Part shown: positions 21,476 through 36,000 of the stretch, piece after piece | Layout of the letters: each line of letters begins with the position of its first letter | Position numbering within the stretch: position 1 is the stretch's first letter | Source of the DNA: Haliclona indistincta | Taxonomy: Eukaryota > Porifera > Demospongiae > Haplosclerida > Chalinidae | DNA length: 64,000 nt | Assembly (NCBI GenBank): GCA_964017065.1 | Contig: OZ024788.1 | Span: 4,852,887 to 4,916,886, forward strand | Direction: 5' to 3' | The notes under the pieces: generated by a model | Databases searched by the model: none | What the model saw: the letters and a program-made list of their open reading frames with translations, nothing else | What the model was told of the DNA's origin: nothing | Program-made: the position numbers and the translations under genes

Positions 21476-23056
21476 TTATATGTAATACTTTGGTTCTGTA
21501 TACACACTATTGTTAGTTTCTTGCTTTGTAGATGAAGCTGTTGTGTCAGTAGTGGTAGCATATGCAACGTTGCTCTCCATGGAGAAAGTTGTCTTAACCG
21601 TAGAAGGTATCACATCTAGATAGTACTTGTCAGGTTCTTTGTTTGAAAGTTTAGCTTTTTCTTTTGGAGTTCCTTGTGAGCGACCACCTTGAATTTGTTG
21701 ATTTCCTGTAATAAAAACCGTAATTACTTGTGCATGCTCTTTGGTAGATGCAAGGTACCTTGGTTACCTCTATTTTTGATCCAGCATATCACACCAGCAG
21801 CAACAACAATCACTACCAGCAGTAGTACCCAGGGCACCACCATCATTACCACTGTCGATGACAGTACTGATGATGATTGGGAACACACTGTAACTATAAA
21901 AACAACAAGCAGTTCAAAGTTCACTTTAGATTAAGTTTCTAACCACTTGGAGTAGGTATTGAACTGCTCGTAGTAGATTCAGTACGTAATTCAACAAAAT
22001 TTGAAACACTGTTATTAGTTTGAGAGAGCGCTGTTATGAAAAACTCCAGTAAACACTTTTCAAAATATTTTAACAACACAGACTAACCGAAAGTAAACTC
22101 ATTTGATTCATCTTTTCGTAACAGTACATATGGAGTTATTTGGACAACATGAGTTTCATTATTTTGCATAAGAGAGCATGACTGTCTTAACTATATACAA
22201 ATCAATGTCAAAAGTCAACTATGTACTGTAATGACCCATACCTTCCACTTCAGAATCACACTGTTTTGTTGTGCATTGTAACTTGCTAGAATATGTTCAA
22301 CATTGCGTGAATTGATAGTTTTCAGTTCCTCGCTCTCTTGTCCAAGTCGTCCTGCTCCATCTCTACCAGCAACAGTCACTGAGTACTCACCATCTGATGT
22401 CAGATCAGTGATGCTCAGTGAGCTCCTGTTGTCAGTGGTGTTGTAGACCATCACTTGAGAAGAGTTGCAGCTGTTCCTTACAGTGACAGTGTAGCTGTGT
22501 ACACAGAGAGGTGTGTCCAGTGGAGCTACCCAGCTGATGGTGACAGAGGAGAGGGTGGTAGAAGTGACCATGATGTTGAGAGGAGGAGATGGTGCAGGCT
22601 CTGCAGACAAAGAGGCAAAATATATACCCTAGCTCACACCTATACCTATTTCAATGCTTCTTTGTTGTCTATCTGCAACATCTTGCCCTCTGCATTCAAC
22701 TGTTGAACCATTATAACCGATTGGTACTTGAGCTGCAGTAGCAGTTGAATGGTACACATTGCCTGTAATATTGTGCAGTATGATAGTGAATATGTCATCC
22801 TGTACAGGAGGCCCATTGAGCTGTGTTGGAGCGTGAAAAGAGACAGCAGTATTCTTGATATCCCAAACCAGTCTCCCAGTGTCAGTAACACATGTGAACA
22901 CCACTCCATCTCCAGGACACAGACTATCAGCTGATGAGCTCAGTGTGACTGCAAATTATACAGCTATTGTAAGTAAATCAGCTAGTTAGATGCCACCGTA
23001 CCTGTAGCCTTTGACAGACAACTGCAGCAGCTAATGAGATACAGAACAGTATACAT
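21476..23056 (-). CDS. M1: Ig/FN3 receptor of the minus-strand subfamily, atypical tail
   Basis: Exons from 5': 23056-23002 (signal, MYTVLYLISCCSC), 22948-22646 (Ig: CPGDG, FTC, TVEC), 22600-22242 (FN3 plus start of a second domain, ending LKWK), 22181-22088, 22030-21944 (Ser/Thr stalk), 21893-21768 (TM, VVPWVLLLVVIVVAAG then CWIKNRG), 21705-21476 (tail, TAA); 1254 bases, 417 residues. The layout matches M11. The tail differs from its relatives: VMYDEV is replaced by YYLDV, the second motif reads VAYATT (Thr at +3, not an ITIM), and the end is SVYTEP and KYYI. It is the M-array copy nearest the convergence point and probably the most diverged. Confidence 0.85.
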
Positions 23057-23570
23057 ATTTAACCAGCCTTGAGTTAAAAACATGGTCTGCTTCAGACTGC
23101 TTGCCTATCTGCTCAAAGACTGTGTTGAACAAACAAGATGCAATACTAAAACATTGTGGTTTGTCAATTGCTATAACTCATGTTATGATGACCTACTTCT
23201 AGATCTATCACAGCAACAATCTTTACAGCAAAAATCTATCACAGTAACTATCTTCACTGAGTAGGGAAGTTATTATGACACGATTGCAAGGTGTAATCAT
23301 ATACATCAAGTGCATTAAAATTGACATATTTTTAACGTTCAACAAAGTAGAGAATTCACATAAGTTTTAACAAGATATATATAATTTTGGGGAAAAAGGT
23401 AAAATTAATTTTTTCTTGCATCTTCAAGATTTATATAATAGAATCCATTTTTACTCTTCCTATTAGAAAGAAAACATATTATAATTTTTATCACAAATCA
23501 CAAATATTATTGTTAAAGATGAACAGGTACCAGCAACCTCAATGATGACAGTACATGGGGCATAGTGTGT
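23057..23570. other. Intergenic stretch without recognisable features
   Basis: About 500 bp upstream of M1, AT-rich, with short random open frames only. It should contain the M1 promoter. I see no motif that I can name with confidence. Confidence 0.4.
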
Positions 23571-23990
23571 CGTACCAGGATTGCATAATGAGAAAGCGAC
23601 GTGATAGAGTAGGAGCGTGAAGCGTGTATGCATCTGGTAAAAATTGGAAATCTGGATGTGTTACTAAAGAAATACAAGACGATCACTATTGCTTGGTGCC
23701 TTCAGTAGATATTGCTAAACTATGTTCACGAGCAGACACGCTGCTCCTTTACAGCTTGTGCACGAATCATCTGGATATTATCACATGTGTAAAAAGCTGC
23801 TGCTTGCCTCCTAGGAGCCTCTGACCGCCCAAATCCAACCAAAAACCAAGCTGACGGTGGTAGATCGAAGTCATACAGCAGCTAAACACGTCCATCATGT
23901 GTAGATTTCTAATTTTTAATCAAATGCGCGTGGGCGCTTCACACTCCTACTCTTTTACGCCGCTCTCTCATTATGCGCTCCTGTCGTACA
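23571..23990. mobile_element. AGGAGC-family hairpin MITE, copy 1
   Basis: The ends are inverted repeats: GTACCAGGATTGCATAATGA on the left, and GTACGACAGGAGCGCATAAT reading inward from the right. Inside each end are further paired blocks (gcgacgtgatagagtaggag against ctcctactcttttacgcc). No open frame of note. Related pieces lie at 28974-29515, 34813-34862, 38817-39050 and, in a variant form, 36968-37295. Confidence 0.7.
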
Positions 23991-24047
23991 AGAGCTAGCT
24001 AGAGTGCAAGAGAGGTACATTTTGTAACAATGGGAGCTAGAGTGCAC

Positions 24048-27000
24048 CTACTGCACAGAGTGTGGTCTGGAGGTAAAACTAACACCAGAATATTATGTTG
24101 ACTTACATTGGAAACTGGCTTGGTTGTTTCTGTACCATATCTTCTGCTATAAAAGAAAATTTACACAATAAATAAAATTAGATTGTTCTCAAGCTCATAA
24201 TGATTATGTTCTCACTTAGGGTCACTACAGTCACTGAAATCATAGCAAAATAAATAACTTTACATTTTAAACTATTTAATGGCAAATTTAGTGATACAAA
24301 TTCAGTCAGAAAATTATCAACTGAATAATTATATGTGCTGATCTCAATAGTTCTATTCGATTAAGGGCAAAAGGAATGCAATAATTGCCTGTGACATAAT
24401 TAAATGCAAACTTACTTCCGTGGTAGCCTACGTGGCACTCTTGTTCCATTGCAGCTAATGTAAATCAGTGCTATTTGAATGTTGTGCGTATTTCTGTGCT
24501 ACCGTTTATTCTTAAAAGAAGAGCTACAATGAAAATATTATTCAAACCTTCCTGTACACAACAGTGTTGTCTGAACGTGCATTGGCAGCCTATAGCCCAA
24601 CTCACAAGCCGCTGGATTGTTTTATAAAGTCAGAGCATGTACACCACTGGTCCACAATGTAAACCAACAAGGAACAAGCACGGAGTGGTAACACGATTGA
24701 CTTGCTAACAGACCATAGATCCCTACGTCAGTGGCTGTACATAAGATCAATATTTTGTCACAAGCTGAATTCAATTCAATGCATGTCTGGTGTCAGTCAA
24801 CAGCAACTAGCTGAACTAGCTATAGTCAGCCACTGATGTAGGATCTATGGTCTGTTAGCAAGTGAATCGTGTTACCATTCCATGCTTTTTCCTTGTTGGT
24901 TTACATTGTGGACCAGTGGTAGATTTCTTCATCATTACATCCTTTTGATTTCGATAGAAATCATTTTAATTTTCTTTACTGTAAGTGATTGGCAAAGATG
25001 GGATAGCGGAGTTTGTACTGGACGATTTAGCTAACATGTCTAAATATATTATGAATGTATAATCTACATGTATGAATATACTTACTTTCAAGCGTAACAG
25101 AAGGTACTTGATCTACAATTTCATCAGGTTCTATAGGCATCGAATGAACATCTACAGAAGAGAATAATTACATGTAAGACAATGCATACTATGGTACGCA
25201 GCATAATACCTCTTCCAGGAAGATGATCCACATCATTTAATGCATCTAGTGCCTCTTCTGAATTGTCTAAGACTGATACTAAAATTAAATAATTGAAAAT
25301 AATAAACAATAAGTAACTGACCAGATTCCTCAGCCTTTCTGATAATCTTTAATCCACTGCATGGACCACTGACTCCACTTAGAGTGATGTCCAGTACTAG
25401 GTCAGGAGGAGTGGTGTCATCAGAAGCAGCTTTGAGTGATATCTCTAGGTGTGGAGGACTACCAACACCATTGCGTAAATACTCTACTACCTTCTCATAT
25501 TTAACCTGAATAGTGTGTATAAATAAAACGAGCAGATCAAGCTATTCTATTCTTCGCTTACTTCTTTGTGTTTTAAATCAAAATTCACTCTCCAACCATC
25601 AACTTGAGTAATCTTTGGTTTAATTGTAGAAATAAATGATGTTATATCAACAGGTGGATCACTGTTTGCATCCTGATAGAGATGCTGCACTCTCTGTAGA
25701 CAAGACACAGTGTTAAAGAAACAACAATACAATTTGTATTTCACTGTGGTGATAGTACATTCAGGAACTAATGTTCCTGAATTGGGTAGGGCGATATGTG
25801 ATGTCACAAGGGGAACCAATCACTCGTAGAAAAGGCTGGAAAACGGCTACTACTAGCGGGACTGCAGTAGATTACGAAAAGCTTGGCTACATGGCTACGT
25901 GTGCCAACGACAATAATAGCTCCACGACAGTATTTTCATCAGACTTTGAGAGTGAAAATGCTGATTCTAGCAGCATTTTGCTTAGCAGCTGCCTTAAATC
26001 CTAGAACTCGAACAAGCATACATCGTCGCTATATATTATGTTGGAACATCCCACAGTAGTACAGCCCTTCTTTATTGTTGATATATTGGGCAATTCACAG
26101 ACATTAAGTCTGCCTGTAAAGCGCTTTTTCCCCTTATGACGTCACGTATCGCTCCGCCCAATTCAGGAACAATAGTTGGTTTACCCATAGCAACTTAAAT
26201 TTTTAGGTTGGTTTTGATCTGGTTAGGACCACTGCTGATCTTTCCTCTTTTTTTTTTTCACTGAAATCTACACCCGCTGAAACTATAGTTTAATGTAAAA
26301 TTAATTTTTTTTTCTAGAATAAAAGTCTCATTTAATTATCAACTAACTTACTTCAACTAATGCTGGATGCTTTGAATAAAATGCAATGGTTGCCTTCCAG
26401 TAGTTTAATCCTCTCTTGTGATAAAACACTTGATAGACATAGTTTGCAACAGGAACTATAAAAGAAAAGATATTTATTAGTGCAGCTTTGATATACTAAT
26501 ACTAAATGAAAGCACCGAAGGTGCGGATGCCTCAGTGGAATTCCGAGTAGCTCAGTGCAGTTTAATTATACCTGATCTGAGAACACACACCACAGTAAAG
26601 AAGCTGTAGCTATACTAGAATTCTGTAGCTGAGCATGACACCTTCAGCCCTAGAGCAGCTGAGCTGCTGAGCATGACAAAAAACAGTTTTGTACACACTA
26701 TAGAAAATCACCAATGACACATGCAGATGTCTCCATAGTAAAACTGCAGCTATATTTGCTATATATAATTATATGATTTTTTTTCAGCTGGCTGCATTCA
26801 AATAGCACAGAAGCCAAACAGTGCTGACCACATGGTGTGACTATTAAACTGGGCATGTCCTACAATGTTGCACGCGAGTATAAGTAGCTTGCTAGCTTCT
26901 CGCACAGTTTCTACGGGCCCGTGCTGCTATCTTGTAGTAAAAATCGAACCTACAAGCTACTAGGCAGTCAGCTGTGGGTAGTTTTGTACCACAAACACAG

Positions 27001-30000
27001 ATTTTAAAATAAATTCTTATTTTTTGGCAAATAAATGTCTATTTCTTCATGTTTTGCAAGTATCAACGCTTAGTTTTAGGTGAGTGATGTGCTACAGACA
27101 GACAGACTGACACACATATACATACATACACAAACAGACTACTATATGCTTCCAGTGGCTCTGCCCACAGAGGCATAAATATCCTTCATTATAGGGTATT
27201 GATAGTGCCATATTTAGCACAAAAACAATTTGGCATCAAAACAAGATGGCAGCTACACTGGGTTGAAAACGAGATGTTGGTGTATCTATGCACTCATAAA
27301 CATTTCTCAGTATTTAGCTACCTAGGATTCCTGCTGATAAGAAAGCATTAACAATAAAATAAGTATATTAAGTTTGTCACGAAATCATGTCGGTATGACA
27401 AAAACAATAAGTCATCTCATCATCAGATTATTTCTATCGTATAACCAGTAATTACTTTCATTAGGATTTAATTTGTGTAAGTTAAATAGTTGACGAAAAT
27501 CAAATTTTCAAAAAGTAGAGCTCAATAAAAAATTTTCTTGACAGTAATAGTAGGGAACAAACACCATCAGACTATAGGACTATCTCAATAATCTGATAAA
27601 CTAACCAGCTATGGCGGGAGTTAAGAAAAACCAACAATAAATTATAAAGTGGTTGCTTGAGTAGACGATGTGGTGCGAACAAGAAACGAGTACATGTATA
27701 ACCTGTCAAACGAATACATGTAGTACAAAGGACGCGTCGAACTGAGCAGATGCATATGGGGCAATTTCCTAAGCGTTCGTGGCTCCACGTGAACAGGTAT
27801 TAGTCTGATCAGCCAACTCATCACAGTAGCATTGCCAACTCCCAAGAGCTATACTGCAGACAAGTTTCTGTGCAATCTGGGTTGTGAAGCTGGCCTAACG
27901 GCACATATTTTTGAAAGGCCTTAGCCATTCGAAAATTAAGTACAAACGACTCTGATAGCGTCAGCAATGGTAGCCTTGAACTCAGAAAATCGCCTGATCA
28001 ATCCTAGATAACTAAAGTTAACGTCAAGACGACAAAGATCCGCAATACCTACATAAGAGTGATTTAAGAGGACAAGCAAGCACTTTTTTAGCAACACTTG
28101 CAAGTACTTGAGTCTTGAGCACACGGAAAAAGCTAAGATAGTAAAAACCAGCAAGAAATTTGTTATAACGAAAATACATGCATTGGTTTATTTTCGGCCC
28201 ATTTCAGCCACCATCTTAAATCGCTGTCATCCCTACATACCATAGCCAAGCAGTAGCGGTAATACAGTAAATATTTGAAAGTACTTGGAATGTAATCAAA
28301 AGTGCTTCACCTCATCTCTGCACCTGGGACATGTCTTTTACGAGAGCTATAAGCACAGCTAGTGTTTGCTCTGACTAGAAAAGAAAAGCTTTTTCCAACA
28401 AAGGCAACAAACAAGATACTACGAGTATTTCTTTTTTCTACTTATTCTATAACTTTAACATTGGCATACACAGCATGCAATAATATGATTACTAACCAGG
28501 AGATAGTAACGGTAATGAAGCACATCGAGGAATACCATCACGATCCACTAGTGCTCTCCTGATAACAAATATGCTGTAGTCTATTCTCACTCCAATGAGA
28601 GTGACAGGTAATTGTAGAGGATCATCATTTTTAGCATTGTCAGTAGCTCTGAGTGTCATCTCAAAGTATGGTGGCTCACCCTCACCAGTATACTGCTCCA
28701 CTGCTGCTGTAGTCACCTATAAAAGCCATACAAGCATGTTGCACAATAATTATGTTACGCATATTCTATACAGTTTTATAGATAATTTACTATGTGCTTT
28801 ATAAATACAAGTATAATTAACAAAAATGAATAAAGTTGGTGAATTTCAGTAAAAAGTACAAAACAAGATTGCAATATAAAGAGTGTCCTTATAGTGCTAC
28901 TTCCCTTTTGATAGTGACACTATTGGCACTATCAAAAGTAGTCAAATTAGGAAGGTAGCATTATAGCTAGCCTCCAGGAGCGCATAATGAGAGTGAGCAT
29001 GGTAAGAAGGCAGGAGCTGGACACTCCCACGTATTTGATTAAAAATTTACATGATGGCTGTGTTTCTAAAGATAGACTAGTGATGGCTGACGATATGCGC
29101 ATGTATACAGCTTCGTATTGTTTGAAACTAGTCTTCTAGAAGGTAAGAAGCAGCTTTACACTATCCTAAGACAATCATCCTTGTCTGCTAGCTTGAGTAG
29201 ATACTGTTAAAGCGAGAAATGAGTCGAATCTGTGTTGGTATAGGCTGTCGCGCTGGTTCTCTACAGCTGGTATACGAGCATGTGGATATCATTTGCATGT
29301 CATCACGGGTTTAGAAAGGTTCTATGGGCTGTTGCTTACCTCAAGGAGCCTTTAACTGCCAATACGAACTGTACGTACACGTACCGTCAGCCATCACTAG
29401 TCTATCTTTAGAAACAAGGCTATCATGTGTGGATTTACAATTTTTAATCAGCTGCATGGGAGAGTCCTGCTACTGCCTTCTTAGTGCGCTCACTCTCATT
29501 ACGCGCTCGTACTCAGGCGCTAGTAAGGAGAGAAGAATAAGTGCCTGGTATCGATTGCACATTCATGCGCTAAATATCTGTTTATTTACTATAAAATATT
29601 CTGATTACATGGTGAAAACGTGGAGACAGTTATTAAGACCACGCCTCAGTTATTAAGCATTATAAAAAACTGGCTGAGAACAGTGAGAAGCAGCTTGATC
29701 GTCAGCTGTAGTTCTGGATTTGATGAATAACTTTGTGGTGAGTCAGCGTAAATGATAGTCGGCTTACTTGTGTTTTATTTAGCTATATTTGAAAGTAACA
29801 GAAATCTTTGAAAATTGCATTTAAGCGCACTAGCTCGAAATAATTATGTGTGAAAGCAGTCGTCTGAATCAGTGCCTTGCATTGTTTCACGGGACCCAAA
29901 TCACTTGTCAATTATGCATTTTGTGTTCTGTGCTTGCGGCACTGGTAACCATTAATGTGCGCATTAGTTCAGCCTTGATCATACAAGAGCTCTCTACTTT

Positions 30001-33000
30001 ATGCAGAAGCTACTATACCCGTAGGTGTGGTTCTTCGTCGCTGTGTTCTGCTATTATGCACATCAATTTGCAAAACTAAGCGGTACACAGAAAGCATCTT
30101 CCCATTGAAACTAGTACAATAACGCCATTTTTCTTACGCCACTGAGATCAGTGAGATAACAAGTGCCTTCCCTATGTTGGAAGCACTCCTGGTAATAACT
30201 AAAATTGACCACTGCAGAACGCAATTTTTTAATTTGATTGATTAATAGCAGGGTGTCAAAATCTCGTAGTGTCTGTGCGAAATCTCATAGTGTACGCTGT
30301 AAAGTCCATATTAAACTTTTAATCAACTTGTCTTCAAAAAATGAACGAAGAATTATATTGTCGTCGTGACTCTGGCAACTTCTCTGGGCTCTCTACTACC
30401 TTGAGCGCTTCAACTAAGCTGTGGTTTAAACAGGTTAGATGCCGAATCGTCAGTAACTACGAGATTAAAACACCTTCAAAACCAAGTAGACACTCTCGCA
30501 CTCTGCGACGCTATGTATAGGTTAGAGACCGAGGCAAAGGGATCTATGCGGTATGCGCTCGGGTTCTATGGCGACGCGAGAGTTTCTATACCGCGTAGAT
30601 CCCGTTGGTCGAGGTCTCTAACAGGCTTAGAGTATAGCAACCGTTGCTATCCAACAAGGAATTTTCAACGCTGCGCAAATGTTTTGTGAAGAACACGGCT
30701 ATACTTCAACGATGGGAAAACACAGGCGAGTTTAGCTGGAGTACGTTGCTAAACATTTTTCCGTGTCTTGTTACACCTTCCTGGTACTCTTTTTCGTCTC
30801 CTACCACCCTTCCGCCATCGCTTTCATGTCTGCTAGTGGCTTTTTGACGCATCAGAAGTTCGTTTCTGGAACTCACTCACGCTTACACGTGTACAAGCGA
30901 TTTGGTACCTATTCGCCTACTCCCACTTCGCCTACTCCCATTTTGCCTACTTACAGCCCCAAAGGGACGTTTTGCCTACTAGAAGTAAGCAAAACTGCCA
31001 TAAGTACAGGCAAAAAAACGCCCACGCTTTAATTGCAAATGCAAAAAAGGTGGTCAAAAAACGCCCACGCTTTAATTGCAAATGCAAAAAACGTGGTCAA
31101 AAAAACGCCCACGCTTTGATTGCAAATGCAAAAAAAAAGGGCTATACATCCCAAAATAACTGGAATGTCTAAAGCAGCATTAAGCTTAGATCCTCTAGCT
31201 TTTATGCTCGAAAAGTATCTTCAAACTAGTGGGCATGCATTCCTTTAATTAGCATAGTTTGACTGTGATATAGAATAGCCACAATTGTTCGAACTGACAG
31301 TACAATACAGTACACAGTTACACTGACAGTACACAGTTATTCAGAGACTAATGTGGTAAGAAACACCATGCAAGTATTCCTCGACTGAAATATCGTTTTG
31401 GTCGAAACGATCTCTGAGTTCCTTAATCTTCTTATCAGTGACGATAGTTTTAGATGATCTCTTTGGAACTGTTGCTCCTGCACCAAGCTGTGCGATAAGG
31501 ATTTCAGTAGCAGTTTGCTCCTTTTTGATCACCTCCACGAACTCGTAAATATTGGGGTGAGCCTTCCCCACAAGAGATTTGAGTCTCTTGTGCCATCCTT
31601 CTACGTGGTTATTGGTTCGATATTCGTCATTGTCGTGAATATTCCACATTGATAAGGGGAAACTTCCTACCAGCCACGTTGATTCGAAGTATTCTATAAA
31701 TTCTTCAATACGTGGTAGATGCGATGGAGCAGATGCCTTAATGCCCTGCCAGGCCAATCGCACAAACTTTGTAGGAACAAAAGCCAAGGCAGCTGTCTTA
31801 CGCAAAAATTGTTTCGCCTCCTCATCACTCCTGTAAGCTACCTGTAGTCCTATAGTCTGGAATTTCCTCATTAAGGCCTGAGTGAAATGAAAATAGCAAC
31901 CCTTAAACTCAGCTAGTGGGAAAGTTAGGTCCACAGATTGCTTGATAGCTAGCTCAAAATCGCCGAGAAACTTGCTAGGATCTAAGCTCAGCCCAAAGGA
32001 GACAACCTTTTGTTTAACAAGCTCAAACAGTCTCGAGTACGTCTGCCTTGTTTTGTCCGGGAGAAGAGCGTACACAAGTGGAAACTGCTTGCCATTCTTG
32101 AACCCGTGCAAAGAGAATATCTGGTAGAAGAGAGTAGGGCATGTTCGAAAAGTACCATCCACATATATCGTATCCACTTCACATAGTAGCCTCAAATTTT
32201 CTTTCGTACCAAACACTATCATCTTTTTGTCTCCTTCGCCATCTTCGGCTAAGACAAAGTCTTCACCAGAAGCAGTCTTTGCCCATTGCCCTATGCAAAA
32301 ATTAACAACAGGTCAAAGTTGTGCAACATAAACAAAATTATGATTAACAATAATTATACACAAACTAAAAACATAAAAGCTAAAAATTTAGCCCACATTA
32401 CTAGCAACTAAACCCTAGACCCTAAAAACCTTCGCCTAACTGCGCAACGTACAGGGGTAAGCTCTAGTATTAAAAGGGGTAAGCTCTAGTATTAACAGGG
32501 GTAAGCTTTAGTATTAACAGGGGTAAGCTCTAGTATTAACAGGGGTAAGCTCTAGTATTAAAAGGGGTAAGCTCTAGTATTAAAAGGGGTAAGCTCTAGT
32601 ATTAAAAGGAATAAACTCTAGTATTACAGAAAAGAAAATAAAACGGCTTGAGCGAGTAGTATCGACCACTTAGGCCTTATACTAAGGATCTCTAAGAGGG
32701 TCATAAGTTAACACAACCATGCAGGCACAACTAGCTACTAGTATAATTCAACCTGTATGTCTTACTACACTAAACAACAATTACAGCTAAAATTATGGTC
32801 TTACCATCAAAGTGTACATCATCTCTTGTTTTTGGCAGTGGTGGAATAAGTGCCCTTCGCTGACGATATAAACTCGTCTTGAGACTTGAAAATGTTGGTA
32901 GTTTGGCTGCAATCGTGTCTCGGTCTGCATGAGTGGCAATTGCTTGTATTTCTTCAGTGTAGACTGCTGGAATTGGTTGAGCGGTTGTTCGTACCTTGCC

Positions 33001-36000
33001 TTTGATTGAATCAACTATTTTATCCACCTCGTTGCTTGCCTCATCTGGTGGATGGTTATGGTTATCATTCGTTGAGATAATTTCATCCTTCAAAGTGCAC
33101 AAGCACCCTGAACAGTTGCGGCTTTTTCCACATCTCAAAAATATTCTTTCATCTCTTCCTCTTCGATTGACCACGTAACGATATCCCTCATGAAGTAGTG
33201 CTCGGGCACCTCTCTGTGTCTTAACAAACTCCATAGCAACTTAGCAAGCAAATGCTTCAAAACCAAACTTAGCAAGCAAAGAAATGCTTCAAAACCGCTC
33301 TACTTTTATACACTCTACTCTAGCATGTGTTTTCACCTAATGTGTTACTAGGTGTTAATGCTGAGCATGAGCTTTCATACATTTTCACAAAACGTGTTAT
33401 TGCTTGGTATTCTGTCTCTAAGTATGAGACTGTCTCTGATACAATTAATGTGTTGGGATGAAAATTTCTGTAGGCGAAACGTCCCTTTGGGGCAGTAAGT
33501 AGGCAAAATGGGAGTAGGCGAAGTGGGAGTAGGCGAACTGGTACTATCCCGTACAAGCCCTCATATCACGTGTTCTTGTAATGACAATTTTATGGCTTGT
33601 AATGAATGTACTTTCACTAAGCAAACTGTGGTATATCTGTTCGCGGAAGGACTCTATCTGTTCGCGGATGGTCTCTAAAGCAAATAGAACCTCGGTTCTA
33701 ATAAATTTGATTGGTCAATAACATTGAGCTATACTCTAAAAATCAGTCTCGGTGGCGTTCTAAATCTCATAGTTACCTCGATTCATCGTCTAACCTATAT
33801 TTATTTCACATAGGTTTGTCCTTTTATTACACTAGTCTTAATGCTGACTTGTTTGTTAATATTCACTTCCCATCCTTCTGGTATTCTCCCATCATCAGTA
33901 GAAACCTTTATCACACCACCTCCAAACTTGATATCATATGATGGACTGCTGTTAGCATCTTGATAAAGTTGATTCACTTTCTATGCATTGAAAGACGCAA
34001 AGAATATAAAATACCTGAATTTAAAATGAAAATTTCTAAATAAAAATACCTGAATACCTAACTGATGACTTTATTTCTACCAATAATGTGCTGCTTGTAA
34101 TAGAATACATAAACTAACCTGTCATGAAAATTAATAGCTAATTATTATGACCAAACAAAAGGTATCAAGTCACCTTTTTATGCTGTTTTGGAGTAAAAAC
34201 AAATCTTGCTCTCCAATGGTTGATTCCCTCTAGCTTATGGTAGAATACTTGACAGACACAGTTAACAACGTTTTGAGCTTCTTTCTCAAACTTGATGATG
34301 TTTGGTTCAGTCCGTACTCCTTTGAGCTTAGCCCCAACAGTGAGGTCAGGAGGTGTGGTCTTGTCAGAGGCTGCTGTAATAATCATCATCTCTATGTATG
34401 AAGTACCCTTAGTTTTCCCCTCTATGGTAGCTTTGTGGACCTGAGAAAAATGACACACAGGCCTGTTTCATAGTAGTAGCACTTAATAATGTGTGGTTAG
34501 AGTCAATACAATGTACACTTTGAGCTATACTTTATTACAGCATGTGTCAAATGTACAGTCAATCCTCACTTGTCTAATCCAAGCCCTCGCTAATCATAAT
34601 CCAACTCAGCTCTTGTGTAATATAGGCCCCGTCCATCATTGCAACAGAAACACCAAGTTTGCTATGCACTAGTTAAAAGGTAGACCTAGGCGAAACTATA
34701 ATGGAGTCTATCGCTACATGAACAATTTTTCTCAATCTTGGTTGCTGCCTGTCCCTCACCTCCAGTGTTCTATCAAATTCGAGTGGGGTCCATGGCATAA
34801 TTTTAGGTGATGCCAGGAGTGCATAATAAGATCGCGAAGTCTCATTATATTATGCGCTCCTGGTGATGCCTTTTTACTTTACGATACTATAACAAACTTC
34901 ATAACAGCACAGTAGAAAACTGATCATTTCAGAACTAATTTTAAACTAAGTATTAGTTACACCATGCCAACCTTGTGATGTATTCATGATATACCACAAG
35001 GTAGGCATGGTGTAACTGACTTTTGTAGCCAAGGCGATCATAAGATCAAAGGCGCCGCTCAGTGGTTATATCTCATATACCATGGGCAATACAAGTATTT
35101 TCCGGGAAGTAACATCACATAGCAACACCATAGCAACAAGATGGTGTCATTTAAAAACACACGCAAGATTGCACTGCCTTCTTTCAGCAAAGCACTCTCA
35201 TTCGCCTCTGGTGACTTCTATGGAGGCTCTACTACCTTGAGCGGTTCATTTAGAAATAATAAGAGCAGTATTCTCGAGCACAAAATGGTTAACCCATGGC
35301 ACCTCGGCAGTACGCGATATAACCTTGAGGATGCCTTTATTTGCCTATTTTCGAGTGCCTTTATTAGTACAATTTACAAAATTGAGTATTAGGGAGACAC
35401 GGTAGTGTCTCCCTATGTAGGGTTGAACGAGAAAACAAGATGGCGGCTACATACAATGTATTAGCGTTCAAACGCTAATATTTCGCCTGGTAATGAATTT
35501 TATACGTCCAAGGACACTTAGATCTGCTCTCTGGCGTTGCCCCATCTTACAGTAGCAAGGAGATTGCTCGAAATTGTTACTAAAGTGACGAACCTGGAAA
35601 CGGTGAAAATCGACTTTCGTCATCTTCGTTTTCTTATTCTTCTTTCTTCCACTCGCCTAGCGCCTTTACGCGAGCAGTGTCAAGACCAAAACACCCACGA
35701 ACAGTCGTGAAATTCTCCTGGCATGTGCCTTTTGAACTTACTTTTTAGCGAAACGACGATATACATTTGACGAGCTCACGATCACGAACAGTTGTCAGCT
35801 AAGTGTTTGACGCCATTATTGTGATTACGTAATACGCACGTGACCAAACACACTTGTAGAGTATCGCCGTATGGAGAGCGCATATTGGCGTCTGGAGTCT
35901 TCGAAAAACAACTCACAGAGTAAGCTCGTGTAGTATCATCGTTCTGCTGCTTGCCAGATAGTATCACAGCCATACAGAAAATTCTAAACCAGAGTGGGCG

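Larger units (their letters stand above)
30902..33547 (-). mobile_element. Mutator-like (MULE) transposon with FLYWCH finger
   Basis: Terminal inverted repeats at 30912-30979 and 33471-33537 start TTCGCCTACTCCCACTTCGC and contain a repeated cgcctactcccat block; they differ at few positions. Flanks ttggtaccta and ctggtactat look like a 9-bp target duplication with small changes, as expected for MULEs. The transposase gene lies between on the minus strand. Three 43-bp direct repeats (31010-31138) and a 22-bp minisatellite (32453-32627) are internal. TIR similarity and an open transposase suggest a fairly recent insertion into an M2 intron. Confidence 0.82.

Noticed and set aside
26500..26580. 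tRNA-like hairpin (gcaccgaaggtgc) in an M2 intron
   Set aside because: No cloverleaf, T-loop or anticodon arm could be built.
27642..28154. Minus-strand open frames of 67 and 72 residues
   Set aside because: No domain, no paralogue, and they lie in an intron of M2; they look random.
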